DNA of 64,000 nt, from contig NZ_CP062253.1 of assembly GCF_014863585.1 (NCBI RefSeq), forward strand, positions 3,064,501 to 3,128,500. Direction: 5' to 3'. Below the pieces are notes generated by a model. It saw only the letters and a program-made list of their open reading frames with translations. It was not told where the DNA came from and searched no databases. Shown here in pieces: positions 8,854 through 17,139 of the stretch. The DNA comes from Pseudomonas gozinkensis. GTDB taxonomy: Bacteria > Pseudomonadota > Gammaproteobacteria > Pseudomonadales > Pseudomonadaceae. Position numbers and translations under genes: made by a program. Within the stretch, counting starts at the first letter, position 1, and every line of letters starts with the position of its first letter.

Positions 8854-9848
8854 TTGAGTAAAACAACCACCTTGCCCTTGGCGCGACCCTGCTCAACGTA
8901 CTTCAATGCCTCGGCCGTTGATTCAAAGGGGAAGGAGCGATCAACCACAGGTTCGATGACCCCTTCCTCAACCAGCGCGGTGATGCGTTGCAGTTGAGCG
9001 CCATTGGCCCGCATGAACACGAACGAGTAACTGACGTCCTGCTTGCGCGCTTTGCGACGAATACCAAGGCTCAGCAGGCGCATCACTTGCCGCAATGACC
9101 AGGACAATCCTTGCTCCTGCGCGAACTGTGCAGTGGGTGGCCCCGAGATGGAAATGAGCTGGCCACCGGGCTTGAGGACCTTGAGCGATTTTTCCAGCAC
9201 GTCGCCGCCGAGACTGTTCAGCACCACGTCGTAATCATGCAGCACATTTTCGAAGTGCTGCTGTGTGTAGTCGATCACCAGATCGGCCCCCAGGGCCTTG
9301 ACCCATTCGACATTGGCGGTGCTGGTGGTTGTGGCAACAAACGCACCAAGGTGTCTGGCAAGCTGAATGGCAACGGTGCCGACGCCGCCGGAACCGGCGT
9401 GAATCAGGACTTTCTGGCCCCTTTGCAGCCGAGCGGTTTCGACCAGTACTTGCCAGGCGGTCAGTGCAACCAGGGGCAGGGACGCGGCTTGCGCCATGTT
9501 GGTGTTGGCAGGTTTCAGGGCGACCACGTTTTCATTCACGGCGATCAATTGAGCGAACGTCCCGATCCGCGCTTCGGGCGGGCGAGCGTATACCTCGTCT
9601 CCCGGTTTGAAGCGTGTCACCTGCGGGCCGACTTCAACCACGACGCCCGCCAGGTCATTGCCCAAAATCAACGGAAAGGAGTAGGGCAGGATCAGCTTGA
9701 AGTCGCCTTTGCTGATCTTTGAATCCAGCACGTTGACACTGCTCGCCTGTACCTCGATCAAGACGTCGTTGGCACCGACCGTGGGGGTGGGCACTTCGCC
9801 AATGCGTCCGGGATTCTTGCCATAGCCATCAATCAGAAATGCTTTCAT
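8850..9848 (-). CDS. NAD(P)-dependent zinc-type dehydrogenase / quinone oxidoreductase
   Basis: 332 residues from ATG 9848 (MKAFLIDGYGKNPG). Medium-chain dehydrogenase fold: GroES-like N-terminal half with GNDLAGVV, then Rossmann motif HAGSGGVGTVAIQLARHLGA near residue 150. The pattern of catalytic zinc ligands is not evident, so it is closer to quinone oxidoreductases and alkenal reductases than to zinc alcohol dehydrogenases. It is the fourth gene in a minus-strand run with an Old Yellow Enzyme, an SDR and a hydrolase, which suggests reductive handling of reactive carbonyls or quinones. Confidence 0.85.
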   Translation of the reverse strand: MKAFLIDGYGKNPGRIGEVPTPTVGANDVLIEVQASSVNVLDSKISKGDFKLILPYSFPLILGNDLAGVVVEVGPQVTRFKPGDEVYARPPEARIGTFAQLIAVNENVVALKPANTNMAQAASLPLVALTAWQVLVETARLQRGQKVLIHAGSGGVGTVAIQLARHLGAFVATTTSTANVEWVKALGADLVIDYTQQHFENVLHDYDVVLNSLGGDVLEKSLKVLKPGGQLISISGPPTAQFAQEQGLSWSLRQVMRLLSLGIRRKARKQDVSYSFVFMRANGAQLQRITALVEEGVIEPVVDRSFPFESTAEALKYVEQGRAKGKVVVLLK

Positions 9849-9915
9849 CGGGGTGCGGCTCTTGCTGGTTGTACGGAGGGTAGTCGGTGGATTGCAGTGT
9901 TGCTGCGCGACGTGG

Positions 9916-10785
9916 TCACGCATCGAGAAACGCCTGCGCCTTGGCCACAAAATCGGCGTGATGCTGGAAAATCCCGCCGTGTCCGGCGTCCACATAAATC
10001 ACCAACTGTGCATTGGGGATAAGCCTGGCCAGCTCGAACGAGTTAACGCTGGGCACCATGATGTCGTTGTCGCCGTTGACGATCAGCGTCGGCGTGCGCA
10101 AGCGTTCGAGCGCTTGCCGCGGTTGTCTGCCCCACGCCGTGATGGCTTTCAATTGCCGCAGGAAGGCGCGGGGCGTCGGGCCCTTGTCGCGATTGTTCTT
10201 GCGTGCCTTGAGGCGTCGTAAATACTGCGAGGCAGACCGTCGCCCATTGGCTGACGACGTGAAGAAAAGGTAGAACTTGGGGTCGCGCAGGGTCAGCAAG
10301 CCTTTGAGGATCAATGGCCACGACACTGTGCCGACCTTGTCGATGCCGGTGCCGCCCGCCGGTCCGGTGCCGGTCAGTATCAAACGGCGCACCCGATCAG
10401 GTGCCTTCAGGGCGATGTCCTGAGCGACGAAACCGCCGAGGGAGAAACCGAGCACATCAGCGTTTTTCAGCCCCAGCGCCTGGATCAACTGGATGGCATC
10501 GTCGGCCATTTCACCCACCGTCAGTGGCGCGGTTCCACCCGAGTTGCCGATGCCGCGATAGTCGGTGGTGATGACGCGTCTGGTTTGCGCCAGGCCATCA
10601 ATGATCGCAGGGTCGAAGTTATCCAGCACAGCGCCCCAATGGTTGAATACTACGAGGGGCACACCCGTTGCGGGCCCGGTGTCGCGGTAGGCGAAGGGAA
10701 TGCCGTTGACCGTGATCGACTGGTTTGCCGCGTCGACGAATGACGCCGGCGAACCCGTACGGGAAGTTGTCTGCATTGAATTCAT
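9916..10785 (-). CDS. Alpha/beta hydrolase
   Basis: 289 residues from ATG 10785. Nucleophile elbow GFSLGG (G-x-S-x-G), acid region VNGDNDIMVP and catalytic His in GHGGIF are all present, so it should be active. Related to the peroxidase/esterase-like alpha/beta hydrolases often found beside redox enzymes. It lies between the SDR gene (82 bp upstream) and the dehydrogenase gene (67 bp downstream) and is probably cotranscribed with them. No signal peptide; cytosolic. Substrate unknown. Confidence 0.86.
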   Translation of the reverse strand: MNSMQTTSRTGSPASFVDAANQSITVNGIPFAYRDTGPATGVPLVVFNHWGAVLDNFDPAIIDGLAQTRRVITTDYRGIGNSGGTAPLTVGEMADDAIQLIQALGLKNADVLGFSLGGFVAQDIALKAPDRVRRLILTGTGPAGGTGIDKVGTVSWPLILKGLLTLRDPKFYLFFTSSANGRRSASQYLRRLKARKNNRDKGPTPRAFLRQLKAITAWGRQPRQALERLRTPTLIVNGDNDIMVPSVNSFELARLIPNAQLVIYVDAGHGGIFQHHADFVAKAQAFLDA

Positions 10786-10867
10786 TGTCACTCCGGACAG
10801 CGGGCTGGATTCGATGCAGTGCCATGCACCTGCATCGAATCCTGCGCGCATGCTCGCTAGCAAAAAA

Positions 10868-11656
10868 TCACTGTGGCGTCTGGTAGCGCTGGGCAACCGC
10901 AGACTGGCGGATTTGCCCCAGCAGCCCCTGACGTGCGCCCTGCAGGTCATCCCAGCGCTCGGCTTCTTGCAGCGGCGGGATGGTCACAGGTTCGCGGCGA
11001 TCGAAACCGACCAGTGCGGCATCCACCAGATCACCCACTTCCATGATTTCGCTCAAGGTGTTGACGTCGATGCCGGAGCGATCCCAGATCTCCGTGCGAG
11101 TGGCGGCGGGCAGCACGGCTTGCACGTAGACGCCCTGAGGCGACAGTTCCAGGCTCAGGCCCTGGGACAGGAACAGCACGAAGGCCTTGGTCGCACCGTA
11201 GACCGTCATGCCGAACTCCGGCGCCAGACCCACCACCGAACCGATGTTGATGATCGCTCCTTCACCGGCCTTGGCCAGGCGTGGAGCAATGGCGCTGGCG
11301 AGCCGCACCAGCGCCGTGGTGTTGAGGGCGACCAGTTGCGCAACGCTGTCGGTGCTTTGATCGACGAAGTGACCGGACAGTGCGGCGCCGGCGTTATTGA
11401 CGAGGATGCCGATGCGGGCGTCGTCGCGCAGGCGGCTTTCAATGGTGGTCAGGTCGCCGAGTTGGGTCAGGTCTGCCGGGATGATATCGACGGCGACGTC
11501 GTGCTCGCTGCGCAAACGAGTTGCAAGTGTGTCCAGGCGGGCCTTGTCGCGGGCGACCAGTACCAGATCGTGGCCACGTTGCGCGAAGCGTTCGGCGTAG
11601 ACGGCGCCAATGCCGGTGGAGGCGCCGGTGATGAGAACAGTAGGGCGAGTGCTCAT
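10868..11656 (-). CDS. SDR-family oxidoreductase
   Basis: 262 residues. Classical short-chain dehydrogenase: cofactor motif TGASTGIG at residues 10-17, NNAG motif, catalytic Ser in NIGSVVG and catalytic pair YGATK. Substrate unknown. It follows the alkene reductase gene by 39 bp and belongs to the same putative operon, which is probably controlled by the divergent TetR gene at 12946. Confidence 0.88.
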   Translation of the reverse strand: MSTRPTVLITGASTGIGAVYAERFAQRGHDLVLVARDKARLDTLATRLRSEHDVAVDIIPADLTQLGDLTTIESRLRDDARIGILVNNAGAALSGHFVDQSTDSVAQLVALNTTALVRLASAIAPRLAKAGEGAIINIGSVVGLAPEFGMTVYGATKAFVLFLSQGLSLELSPQGVYVQAVLPAATRTEIWDRSGIDVNTLSEIMEVGDLVDAALVGFDRREPVTIPPLQEAERWDDLQGARQGLLGQIRQSAVAQRYQTPQ

Positions 11657-11695
11657 GGGGTATCTCTCTTTCAGGAGGTGAGAAACAGAACGCGC

Positions 11696-12796
11696 TCAGC
11701 TTGCGCTGACGCTCGATTCAGCAAGAGTCGGGTAGTCGATGTAACCCGCCGCGCCGCCGCCATACAGGGTGGCGGGATTGAACGCAGACAGCGGCGCGCC
11801 ACGCTCGAGGCGCTCCACCAGATCCGGGTTGCCAATGAACGGGCGACCAAAGGCGATCAGGTCGACCTGGTCTTCGGCGAGTCGCGCATTCGCCAGGTCC
11901 AGGTCATAGCCGTTGTTGGCGATATAGGTGTTTTTGAAACGCTGGCGCAGGGCGCCGAAATCGAAGGGGGCCACGTCACGCGGGCCGCCGGTCGCGCCTT
12001 CGACCACGTGCAGGTAAACCACGTCGAGGGCGTCGAGTTGTTCGACGACGTAATCGTATTGCGCCTGCGGATCGCTGCTGGATACGCCGTTGGCCGGCGA
12101 CACGGGAGACAGGCGCACACCGGTGCGATCCGCCCCGATCTCATTGACGACAGCCGCCGTCACTTCGAGCAACAGACGCGCACGATTTTCAATCGAGCCG
12201 CCGTAGTCATCGGTCCGCAGATTGGCGTTGTCCTTGAGAAACTGATCCAGCAAATAGCCGTTTGCACCGTGAATCTCTACGCCATCGAACCCGGCAGCGA
12301 CTGCGTTGGCCGCAGCCTGGCGGAAATCGGAGACGATCCCCGGCAGTTCACTGAGTTCCAGCGCTCGGGGTTCGGAAACGTCTTCGAAGCGGTTGTTGAC
12401 GAACACTTTGGTAGCAGCACGCAGTGCAGAAGGGGCCACCGGTGCGGCGCCGTTTTCTTGCAGGTCTGCGTGTGAGACGCGGCCAACATGCCACAGCTGC
12501 AAGAAGATTTTGCCGCCCTTGGCGTGGACGGCATCGGTGACTGTACGCCAACCGTCTATCTGCGCCTGGGTGTAGATCCCGGGGGTGTCCTGATAACCCT
12601 GGCCCTGTCGGGAAATCTGAGTAGCTTCGCTGATCAGCAAACCGGCGCTGGCGCGCTGGCTGTAATAGGTCGCCGCGAATTCGCTGGGGACAAAGCCCTG
12701 GCCTGCGCGGTTACGTGTGAGCGGTGCGAGAACGACGCGGTTCGACAGCGTGAGACTGCCTAGCGTGTAAGGGGTAAACAGAGTCTGCTTGGTCAT
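11696..12796 (-). CDS. Alkene reductase, Old Yellow Enzyme family (NemA/XenB-like)
   Basis: 366 residues, normal length for the family. TIM-barrel FMN enzyme: N-terminal LFTPYTLGSLTLSNRVVLAPLTRNRA, the HGANGYLLDQF block with the His/Asn substrate pair, and the DDYGGS block are all present. Members reduce activated C=C bonds of enals, maleimides and nitro-compounds with NADPH. First gene of the minus-strand redox run, divergent from a TetR gene, an arrangement like E. coli nemR-nemA where the regulator senses electrophiles. Confidence 0.92.
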   Translation of the reverse strand: MTKQTLFTPYTLGSLTLSNRVVLAPLTRNRAGQGFVPSEFAATYYSQRASAGLLISEATQISRQGQGYQDTPGIYTQAQIDGWRTVTDAVHAKGGKIFLQLWHVGRVSHADLQENGAAPVAPSALRAATKVFVNNRFEDVSEPRALELSELPGIVSDFRQAAANAVAAGFDGVEIHGANGYLLDQFLKDNANLRTDDYGGSIENRARLLLEVTAAVVNEIGADRTGVRLSPVSPANGVSSSDPQAQYDYVVEQLDALDVVYLHVVEGATGGPRDVAPFDFGALRQRFKNTYIANNGYDLDLANARLAEDQVDLIAFGRPFIGNPDLVERLERGAPLSAFNPATLYGGGAAGYIDYPTLAESSVSAS

Positions 12797-12864
12797 CTGA
12801 TGAATCTTCCGTGCCCATTGATGGAGATCGGTGGGGTGCGAAATTAGGATGATGATCGAAATCT

Positions 12865-12880
12865 AAACTGTCAACAGTTT
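12865..12880. promoter_or_regulatory. Palindromic operator in the TetR/alkene-reductase intergenic region
   Basis: AAACTGTCAACAGTTT has 7-bp perfect arms around a CA centre. Read on the minus strand it contains TTGACA, a perfect -35 hexamer for the alkene reductase operon, so a bound repressor would cover the promoter. The site is between the two divergent starts, 65 bp from the TetR GTG start and 68 bp from the reductase ATG. Binding by this TetR protein is inferred from position. Confidence 0.65.
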
Positions 12881-12945
12881 TGATTATGGCCAACATCTAT
12901 GTATCATCGGACGCAGAAATTCCCGCTGAACACGAGGTATTGCAC

Positions 12946-13542
12946 GTGAGAGTGACCAAGGCCCAGGCGCAGGCCAATCGAGAACACATCGTTGAAACGG
13001 CCTCAGAGCTGTTCCGTGAACGTGGCTTTGATGGCGTCGGTGTGGCGGATCTCATGGCGGCTGCCGGTTTCACCCATGGAGGCTTCTACAAGCACTTCGG
13101 GTCGAAGGCCGACCTGATGGCCGAAGCCTCGGCCTGCAGTCTTGGTAAATCGTTGACAGGTGCCCAGGCGCTTGATGTTCCCGGTTTCATCAACGTCTAT
13201 GTGAACAGAGAACATCGTGACGGACGCGGCACCGGCTGCACGATGGCCGCGCTGTGTGGCGACGCGGCGCGTCAGACGGACGATGTGAAAGCGACGTTTG
13301 CCGAAGGCATTGAACGCACCCTGCAAACCCTGGGGGAAAAATATCCGACAGGGCCGGGTGCCGCGGAGGGTGAGGGGAGACAGAAAATGATCGACTTGCT
13401 GTCGCGGGCGGTTGGCGCAATTGTCTTGTCACGCGCCTGCCCGGATGATTCCGCATTGGCGGATGAGATCCTTGAGGTATGCCGCGCCGAAATGTTTGCT
13501 TCGTTGCCGGTGTTGCCGGTCGATGAAGTGGAAACGCCGTAG
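12946..13542 (+). CDS. TetR/AcrR-family regulator (NemR-like context)
   Basis: 198 residues from a GTG start. The frame can be extended to a TTG at 12880 and an ATG at 12886, but the GTG has GAGG eight bases upstream and gives the normal TetR N-terminus (RVTKAQAQANREHIVETA), so it is preferred. HTH at about residues 28-48 (VADLMAAAGFTHGGFYKHFGS). Cysteines at 64, 98 and 104 could be electrophile sensors as in E. coli NemR; that is inference. It is divergent from the alkene reductase and the palindrome at 12865-12880 is the likely operator. Confidence 0.85.
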   Translation: MRVTKAQAQANREHIVETASELFRERGFDGVGVADLMAAAGFTHGGFYKHFGSKADLMAEASACSLGKSLTGAQALDVPGFINVYVNREHRDGRGTGCTMAALCGDAARQTDDVKATFAEGIERTLQTLGEKYPTGPGAAEGEGRQKMIDLLSRAVGAIVLSRACPDDSALADEILEVCRAEMFASLPVLPVDEVETP

Positions 13543-13601
13543 ACGGGCCGATCCGCCCTGTTCGATGACTTGAATGTCAGCCCGTTTCAGACAGCCGTTT
13601 T

Positions 13602-13629
13602 TCGTGAATATGTACTCTATTGGTCACGA
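13602..13629. promoter_or_regulatory. TetR operator copy 1 (TCGTGA-N16-TCACGA)
   Basis: 28-bp imperfect dyad, with TCGTGA at 13602-13607 and TCACGA at 13624-13629, 36 bp before the start of the second TetR gene. The same spacing and the same GTGA/GGTCAC halves occur at 15838-15865 and 15960-15987 in front of the two divergent efflux transcripts. Autorepression by the gene that follows is the likely role. Confidence 0.65.
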
Positions 13630-13665
13630 TTTGTAAGACCTCGACAGGGTGAGTAAGCTACGTCC

Positions 13666-14286
13666 ATGAACCAGCCATCCATATCTTCGCCAGGCCCACG
13701 TGGCCCAGTCGATCACGACATTCGTGATCAGATTGTCGCGGCAGCCAATGAACACTTCAGCCAATACGGCTATGGCAAAACCACGGTTTCCGACTTGGCC
13801 AGGGCCATCGGTTTTTCCAAGGCGTACATCTATAAGTTCTTTGATTCCAAACAGGCGATCGGCGAAGCGATCTGCACAAACTGTCTGGGGCAAATCGTTG
13901 CAGCGGTAGAACAGGCTGTTAACGCAGAGGCGATTTCGCCAACCGAGCGTTTGCGCCGACTCGTGAAAACCGTGATAGCTACGGGTGTCGACCTGTTCTT
14001 CAATGACCGCAAGCTCTACGACATCGCGGCATTCTCCGCGGGGGAGCGCTGGCCCAGTGCCCAGATGTATGAAGACCAGATCAAGCGCTTTATCTTCGAC
14101 ATCGTGCGTGAAGGGCGGGAGCTCGGAGAGTTCGAGCGCAAGACCCCGCTGGACGAGACCGTCGAGGCGATTCATCTGGCCCTGCGTCCCTTCGTCAACC
14201 CGTTGTTGCTGCAGCACAATCTGGATTTTATCGAGGTAGCGCCCACGCTGACCTCCAACCTCATTCTGCGTAGCCTGATGCCCTGA
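13666..14286 (+). CDS. TetR/AcrR-family repressor of the RND efflux genes
   Basis: 206 residues. N-terminal HTH (TVSDLARAIGFSKAYIYKFFDSK at about 41-63) and a C-terminal ligand domain of the AcrR type found beside RND pumps. It is convergent with the outer-membrane factor gene and is followed by the rest of the pump. Three near-identical 28-bp dyads (its own promoter and both efflux promoters) suggest that it represses itself and the whole pump; the ligand is unknown. Confidence 0.85.
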   Translation: MNQPSISSPGPRGPVDHDIRDQIVAAANEHFSQYGYGKTTVSDLARAIGFSKAYIYKFFDSKQAIGEAICTNCLGQIVAAVEQAVNAEAISPTERLRRLVKTVIATGVDLFFNDRKLYDIAAFSAGERWPSAQMYEDQIKRFIFDIVREGRELGEFERKTPLDETVEAIHLALRPFVNPLLLQHNLDFIEVAPTLTSNLILRSLMP

Positions 14287-14297
14287 GCCAACCCGGA

Positions 14298-14313
14298 TCA
14301 CCTGTTCAGGTGA
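14298..14313. repeat. Short perfect dyad between convergent genes
   Basis: TCACCTGTTCAGGTGA (7-bp arms, TT centre) lies between the stop of the TetR gene and the stop of the outer-membrane factor gene. It could help transcription end but has no T-run; no firm function. Confidence 0.3.
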
Positions 14314-14358
14314 ACTGGGCCAGAGCGCCACGTCCCCCAACCAGGTTTCCTGTTCCCG

Positions 14359-15816
14359 CTATATGCGTGCCGCAACGGATTTCCCGGGTTTCCATCCTCC
14401 ACCCAGCGACTTGAATACCGCCACCGCTGCACGGGCCGATTCCGTCCGCGCTTGCGCTCTGGCGTCGGATGCCTGCAGCAGTGTTTCGTCGGCGTGCAGG
14501 ACATCGATCAGGCTGGCCGTACCTTTTTCATAGGCGGTGAACGAGGACTGGCGAGCTTGAGTCAGCGCCGCCTCGCCGCCGGTAAGGGTGGTGGTCTGGG
14601 CTTGCCGGTTCACCAGTGAGGACAGCGCGTTCTCTACATCTTCGGTGGCGCGCAGTACCGATTGGCGATACGCGGCCAATGCTTCAGCTTCCTGTCCCTT
14701 CGCCTGATCGATTTGGGCATTGATGCGTCCGAAGTCGAATAGCCGCCAGCGCAAACCCAGGACACCGGCCGACTGGCTTGCGCCGCCAGTGAAAAGATTG
14801 CCCCCGGACACGGCTGTCGCGCTGCCCAGCAAGGCGCTGAGAGAAAATTTCGGGTAGTACTCGGCAATCGCTTCACCGATGCGCGCGTTGGAGGATGCAA
14901 GACGGCGTTCGGCCACGATCAGGTCCGGTCTGCGCCGCAGCAGATCTGCCGGAGTACCCAGTGCAGTCAACGACGGCACATCGGGAATTTCGCCCTCACG
15001 TGCCAGTTGCGTGCGGTGAGTGCCGGGAGGCGTGCCGAGCAGCACGTCCATCGCATTCAGGGCCGCCTCCAGACCGCTTTGCAGTACCGGAACGGTTGCC
15101 TGGACTTGCGACAATTCCCCCTCGGCCTGACGCACCTGGTAATCCGCGGCCAGACCCTTGCCGTAAAGCAACCGAACTTTCTCCAGCAACCCGCGCCGGG
15201 TATCGACTTGCCGGTTGGCGATATCCAGCCGTGCCTGTAATCCGCGCAGAGTGATGTAGACATCGGCCGTTTGCGCGGCGATTGCCAGTCGTGTAGCGGT
15301 CAGACCCGCTGCTGAGGCCTGGTACTCAGCCAGTGCTGCCTCACGCCCGCGGCGCAGTCCGCCAAAGACATCGACTTCCCAGCCCGCCTCGAGGTTGGCC
15401 TCGTAAGCATTGCCATAACGGTCATGGCCCGGTGTTGAATTCAACACCTGGCCCAGTGGCGTCTCGACGGACTGATAAGCGCGTGCCGCCTGTGCGCTGA
15501 TGTTCGCCGAGGGCAGCAGTGCTGCATTTGCGGCGCCCAGGCCGGCCCTTGCCTGGGTGACGCGCGCTGACGCCTGCGCCAGGTCCAGATTCTGCTGCAG
15601 CGCCTGATTGATGAAGTTGGTCAGCAGCGGATCATTAAAGCTTTCCCACCAGGTGACAAGGCTGTCCGGAGTCGATCCGGACCGCGATTCGACAGCAGAC
15701 TGGCCCAGGTAATGGTCCGAAAGCGGGGCATCCGGACGGTGGTAATCCGGACCCACTGCACAACCTGCCGTGAGGCTGGCGGTAACCAAAAGAGCAATCG
15801 GGCGGAGGGGAGGCAT
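14359..15816 (-). CDS. RND efflux outer-membrane factor (NodT/OprM family)
   Basis: 485 residues. A lipoprotein signal with lipobox LTAGC is followed by the VGPDYHRP start typical of NodT-family channels, and two TolC-like repeat domains. It forms the outer-membrane duct for the adaptor and pump encoded divergently at 16030-20225. AAGGA precedes the ATG. Operator copy 2 (15838-15865) sits just upstream of its start, so it has its own repressible promoter. Confidence 0.92.
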   Translation of the reverse strand: MPPLRPIALLVTASLTAGCAVGPDYHRPDAPLSDHYLGQSAVESRSGSTPDSLVTWWESFNDPLLTNFINQALQQNLDLAQASARVTQARAGLGAANAALLPSANISAQAARAYQSVETPLGQVLNSTPGHDRYGNAYEANLEAGWEVDVFGGLRRGREAALAEYQASAAGLTATRLAIAAQTADVYITLRGLQARLDIANRQVDTRRGLLEKVRLLYGKGLAADYQVRQAEGELSQVQATVPVLQSGLEAALNAMDVLLGTPPGTHRTQLAREGEIPDVPSLTALGTPADLLRRRPDLIVAERRLASSNARIGEAIAEYYPKFSLSALLGSATAVSGGNLFTGGASQSAGVLGLRWRLFDFGRINAQIDQAKGQEAEALAAYRQSVLRATEDVENALSSLVNRQAQTTTLTGGEAALTQARQSSFTAYEKGTASLIDVLHADETLLQASDARAQARTESARAAVAVFKSLGGGWKPGKSVAARI

Positions 15817-15837
15817 CGGCGTTCCTTAACGAGATTT

Positions 15838-15865
15838 TCGTGACCATATTACGTAATGGTCACAT
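15838..15865. promoter_or_regulatory. TetR operator copy 2
   Basis: TCGTGA at 15838-15843 and TCACAT at 15860-15865, with the inner TGACCAT/ATGGTCA arms forming a perfect 7-bp dyad. Same half-site spacing (22 bp start to start) as copies 1 and 3. It lies 22 bp upstream of the outer-membrane factor ATG on the minus strand, where a repressor would block early transcription. Confidence 0.65.
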
Positions 15866-15959
15866 CGTGTCAATTGAGGATAACTGATCTGATCGAGCCT
15901 TATCCCAAAGGAATAACTGCGCGAATGATGAAGAACTGGAGCATCGAATACTTCACGAA

Positions 15960-15987
15960 AAGTGACTGTTGACGATAACGGTCACGA
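15960..15987. promoter_or_regulatory. TetR operator copy 3
   Basis: GTGA at 15962-15965 and GGTCACGA at 15980-15987, the same 22-bp register as copies 1 and 2; the GGTCACGA half is identical to copy 1. It lies 42 bp before the adaptor ATG. A TTGAC lies inside it and could be part of a -35. Confidence 0.6.
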
Positions 15988-16029
15988 GCATGAGAATATG
16001 ATGATCATCCTATTCCAGTAAGGGAACCT

Positions 16030-17139
16030 ATGCGCCGGCTCCGAACTATCCCCATTGCCGCATGCCTGTTGCCACTCGCGCTGGTGGCGTGCGGTGATTC
16101 TTCCTCCGTCACCGACCCGCGTACGCAGGCGCCTTTGGTCCGGGCCACCACCGTTCAGGCTGCGGCTGACGGTTCTCGATCCTTTACGGGGGTTGTGACG
16201 GCGCGCATTCAGGGCGACCTGGGGTTTCGCGTGTCGGGCAAGGTGCTCGAGCGTCTGGTTGACACGGGGCAAACCGTCAAACGCGGTCAGCCGCTGATGC
16301 GGCTTGACCCCATCGACCTGGGACTGCAGGCACGTGCGCAGCAGGAGTCGGTCACCGCCGCCCGGGCCCGCGCCAGGCAGACGGCCGATGACGAAGCCCG
16401 CTATCGCACCCTGGTCAGCGCCGGCGCCATTTCCGCATCGGCCTACGATCAGATCAAAGCCGCCGCAGATACTGCCAAGGCGCAACTAAGCGCCGCTGAA
16501 GCGCAAGCGGACGTTGCCCGCAATGCTTCCGGTTATGCGGTGCTGGTTGCCGATGCCGACGGCGTTGTGGTGGAAACACTCGCCGAACCCGGACAAGTCG
16601 TCAGCCCTGGACAACCGGTGGTTCGACTGGCGCGGGCAGGGCAGCGCGAGGCCATCGTGCACTTGCCCGAGACGTTGCGTCCCTCAGCAGGGTCCACCGC
16701 GCAAGCCACGCTCTATGGCGACGCCTCGGGTGCTGTTAAGGCGAAATTGAGATTGCTTTCGGATTCGGCCGACCGCACGACGCGTACGTTCGAGGCGCGC
16801 TATGTACTGGAAGGCGCACTGGCCAATGCGCCGATAGGTTCGACAGTCACCCTCAGAATCGCCAAGGGCTCGACACCTGCCGCGTCGTTGCAGGTGCCCG
16901 TCGCTGCGGTTTACGACGCAGGTGAAGGCCCTGGGGTGTGGGTCATCGCGGGCTCCCCGCCAACCGTGACCTGGCGACCGGTTCAGGTGCAGGGGTTGAG
17001 CGACGATTCTGCGCGAGTGGCTGGCGATCTGCGCGTCGGCGAACAGATTGTGGCGCTGGGCGCTCATCTGTTGCACGAAGGTGAGCCAGTAAGAGTACCC
17101 GGGCCTGATGCGGCGACCGTTGCCGGGAGTCGTCCATGA
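16030..17139 (+). CDS. RND efflux periplasmic adaptor (membrane fusion protein)
   Basis: 369 residues. Lipoprotein signal with lipobox LVACG, then the barrel-sandwich/lipoyl halves (GDLGFRVSGKVLERLVDTGQ and the later GVVVETLAEPGQVVSPGQPV) flanking an alpha-helical hairpin of about 80 residues, and a beta-barrel domain. AAGGGAA precedes the ATG. The stop overlaps the pump gene start as ATGA, so the two are translationally coupled. It bridges the inner-membrane pump and the outer-membrane duct. Confidence 0.92.
   Translation: MRRLRTIPIAACLLPLALVACGDSSSVTDPRTQAPLVRATTVQAAADGSRSFTGVVTARIQGDLGFRVSGKVLERLVDTGQTVKRGQPLMRLDPIDLGLQARAQQESVTAARARARQTADDEARYRTLVSAGAISASAYDQIKAAADTAKAQLSAAEAQADVARNASGYAVLVADADGVVVETLAEPGQVVSPGQPVVRLARAGQREAIVHLPETLRPSAGSTAQATLYGDASGAVKAKLRLLSDSADRTTRTFEARYVLEGALANAPIGSTVTLRIAKGSTPAASLQVPVAAVYDAGEGPGVWVIAGSPPTVTWRPVQVQGLSDDSARVAGDLRVGEQIVALGAHLLHEGEPVRVPGPDAATVAGSRP

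Noticed and set aside
10700..12475. 591-codon open frame on the plus strand over the hydrolase, SDR and alkene reductase genes
   Set aside because: It is the reverse-strand shadow of three genes with full family motifs; its translation is Arg/Gln/His-rich with no domain.
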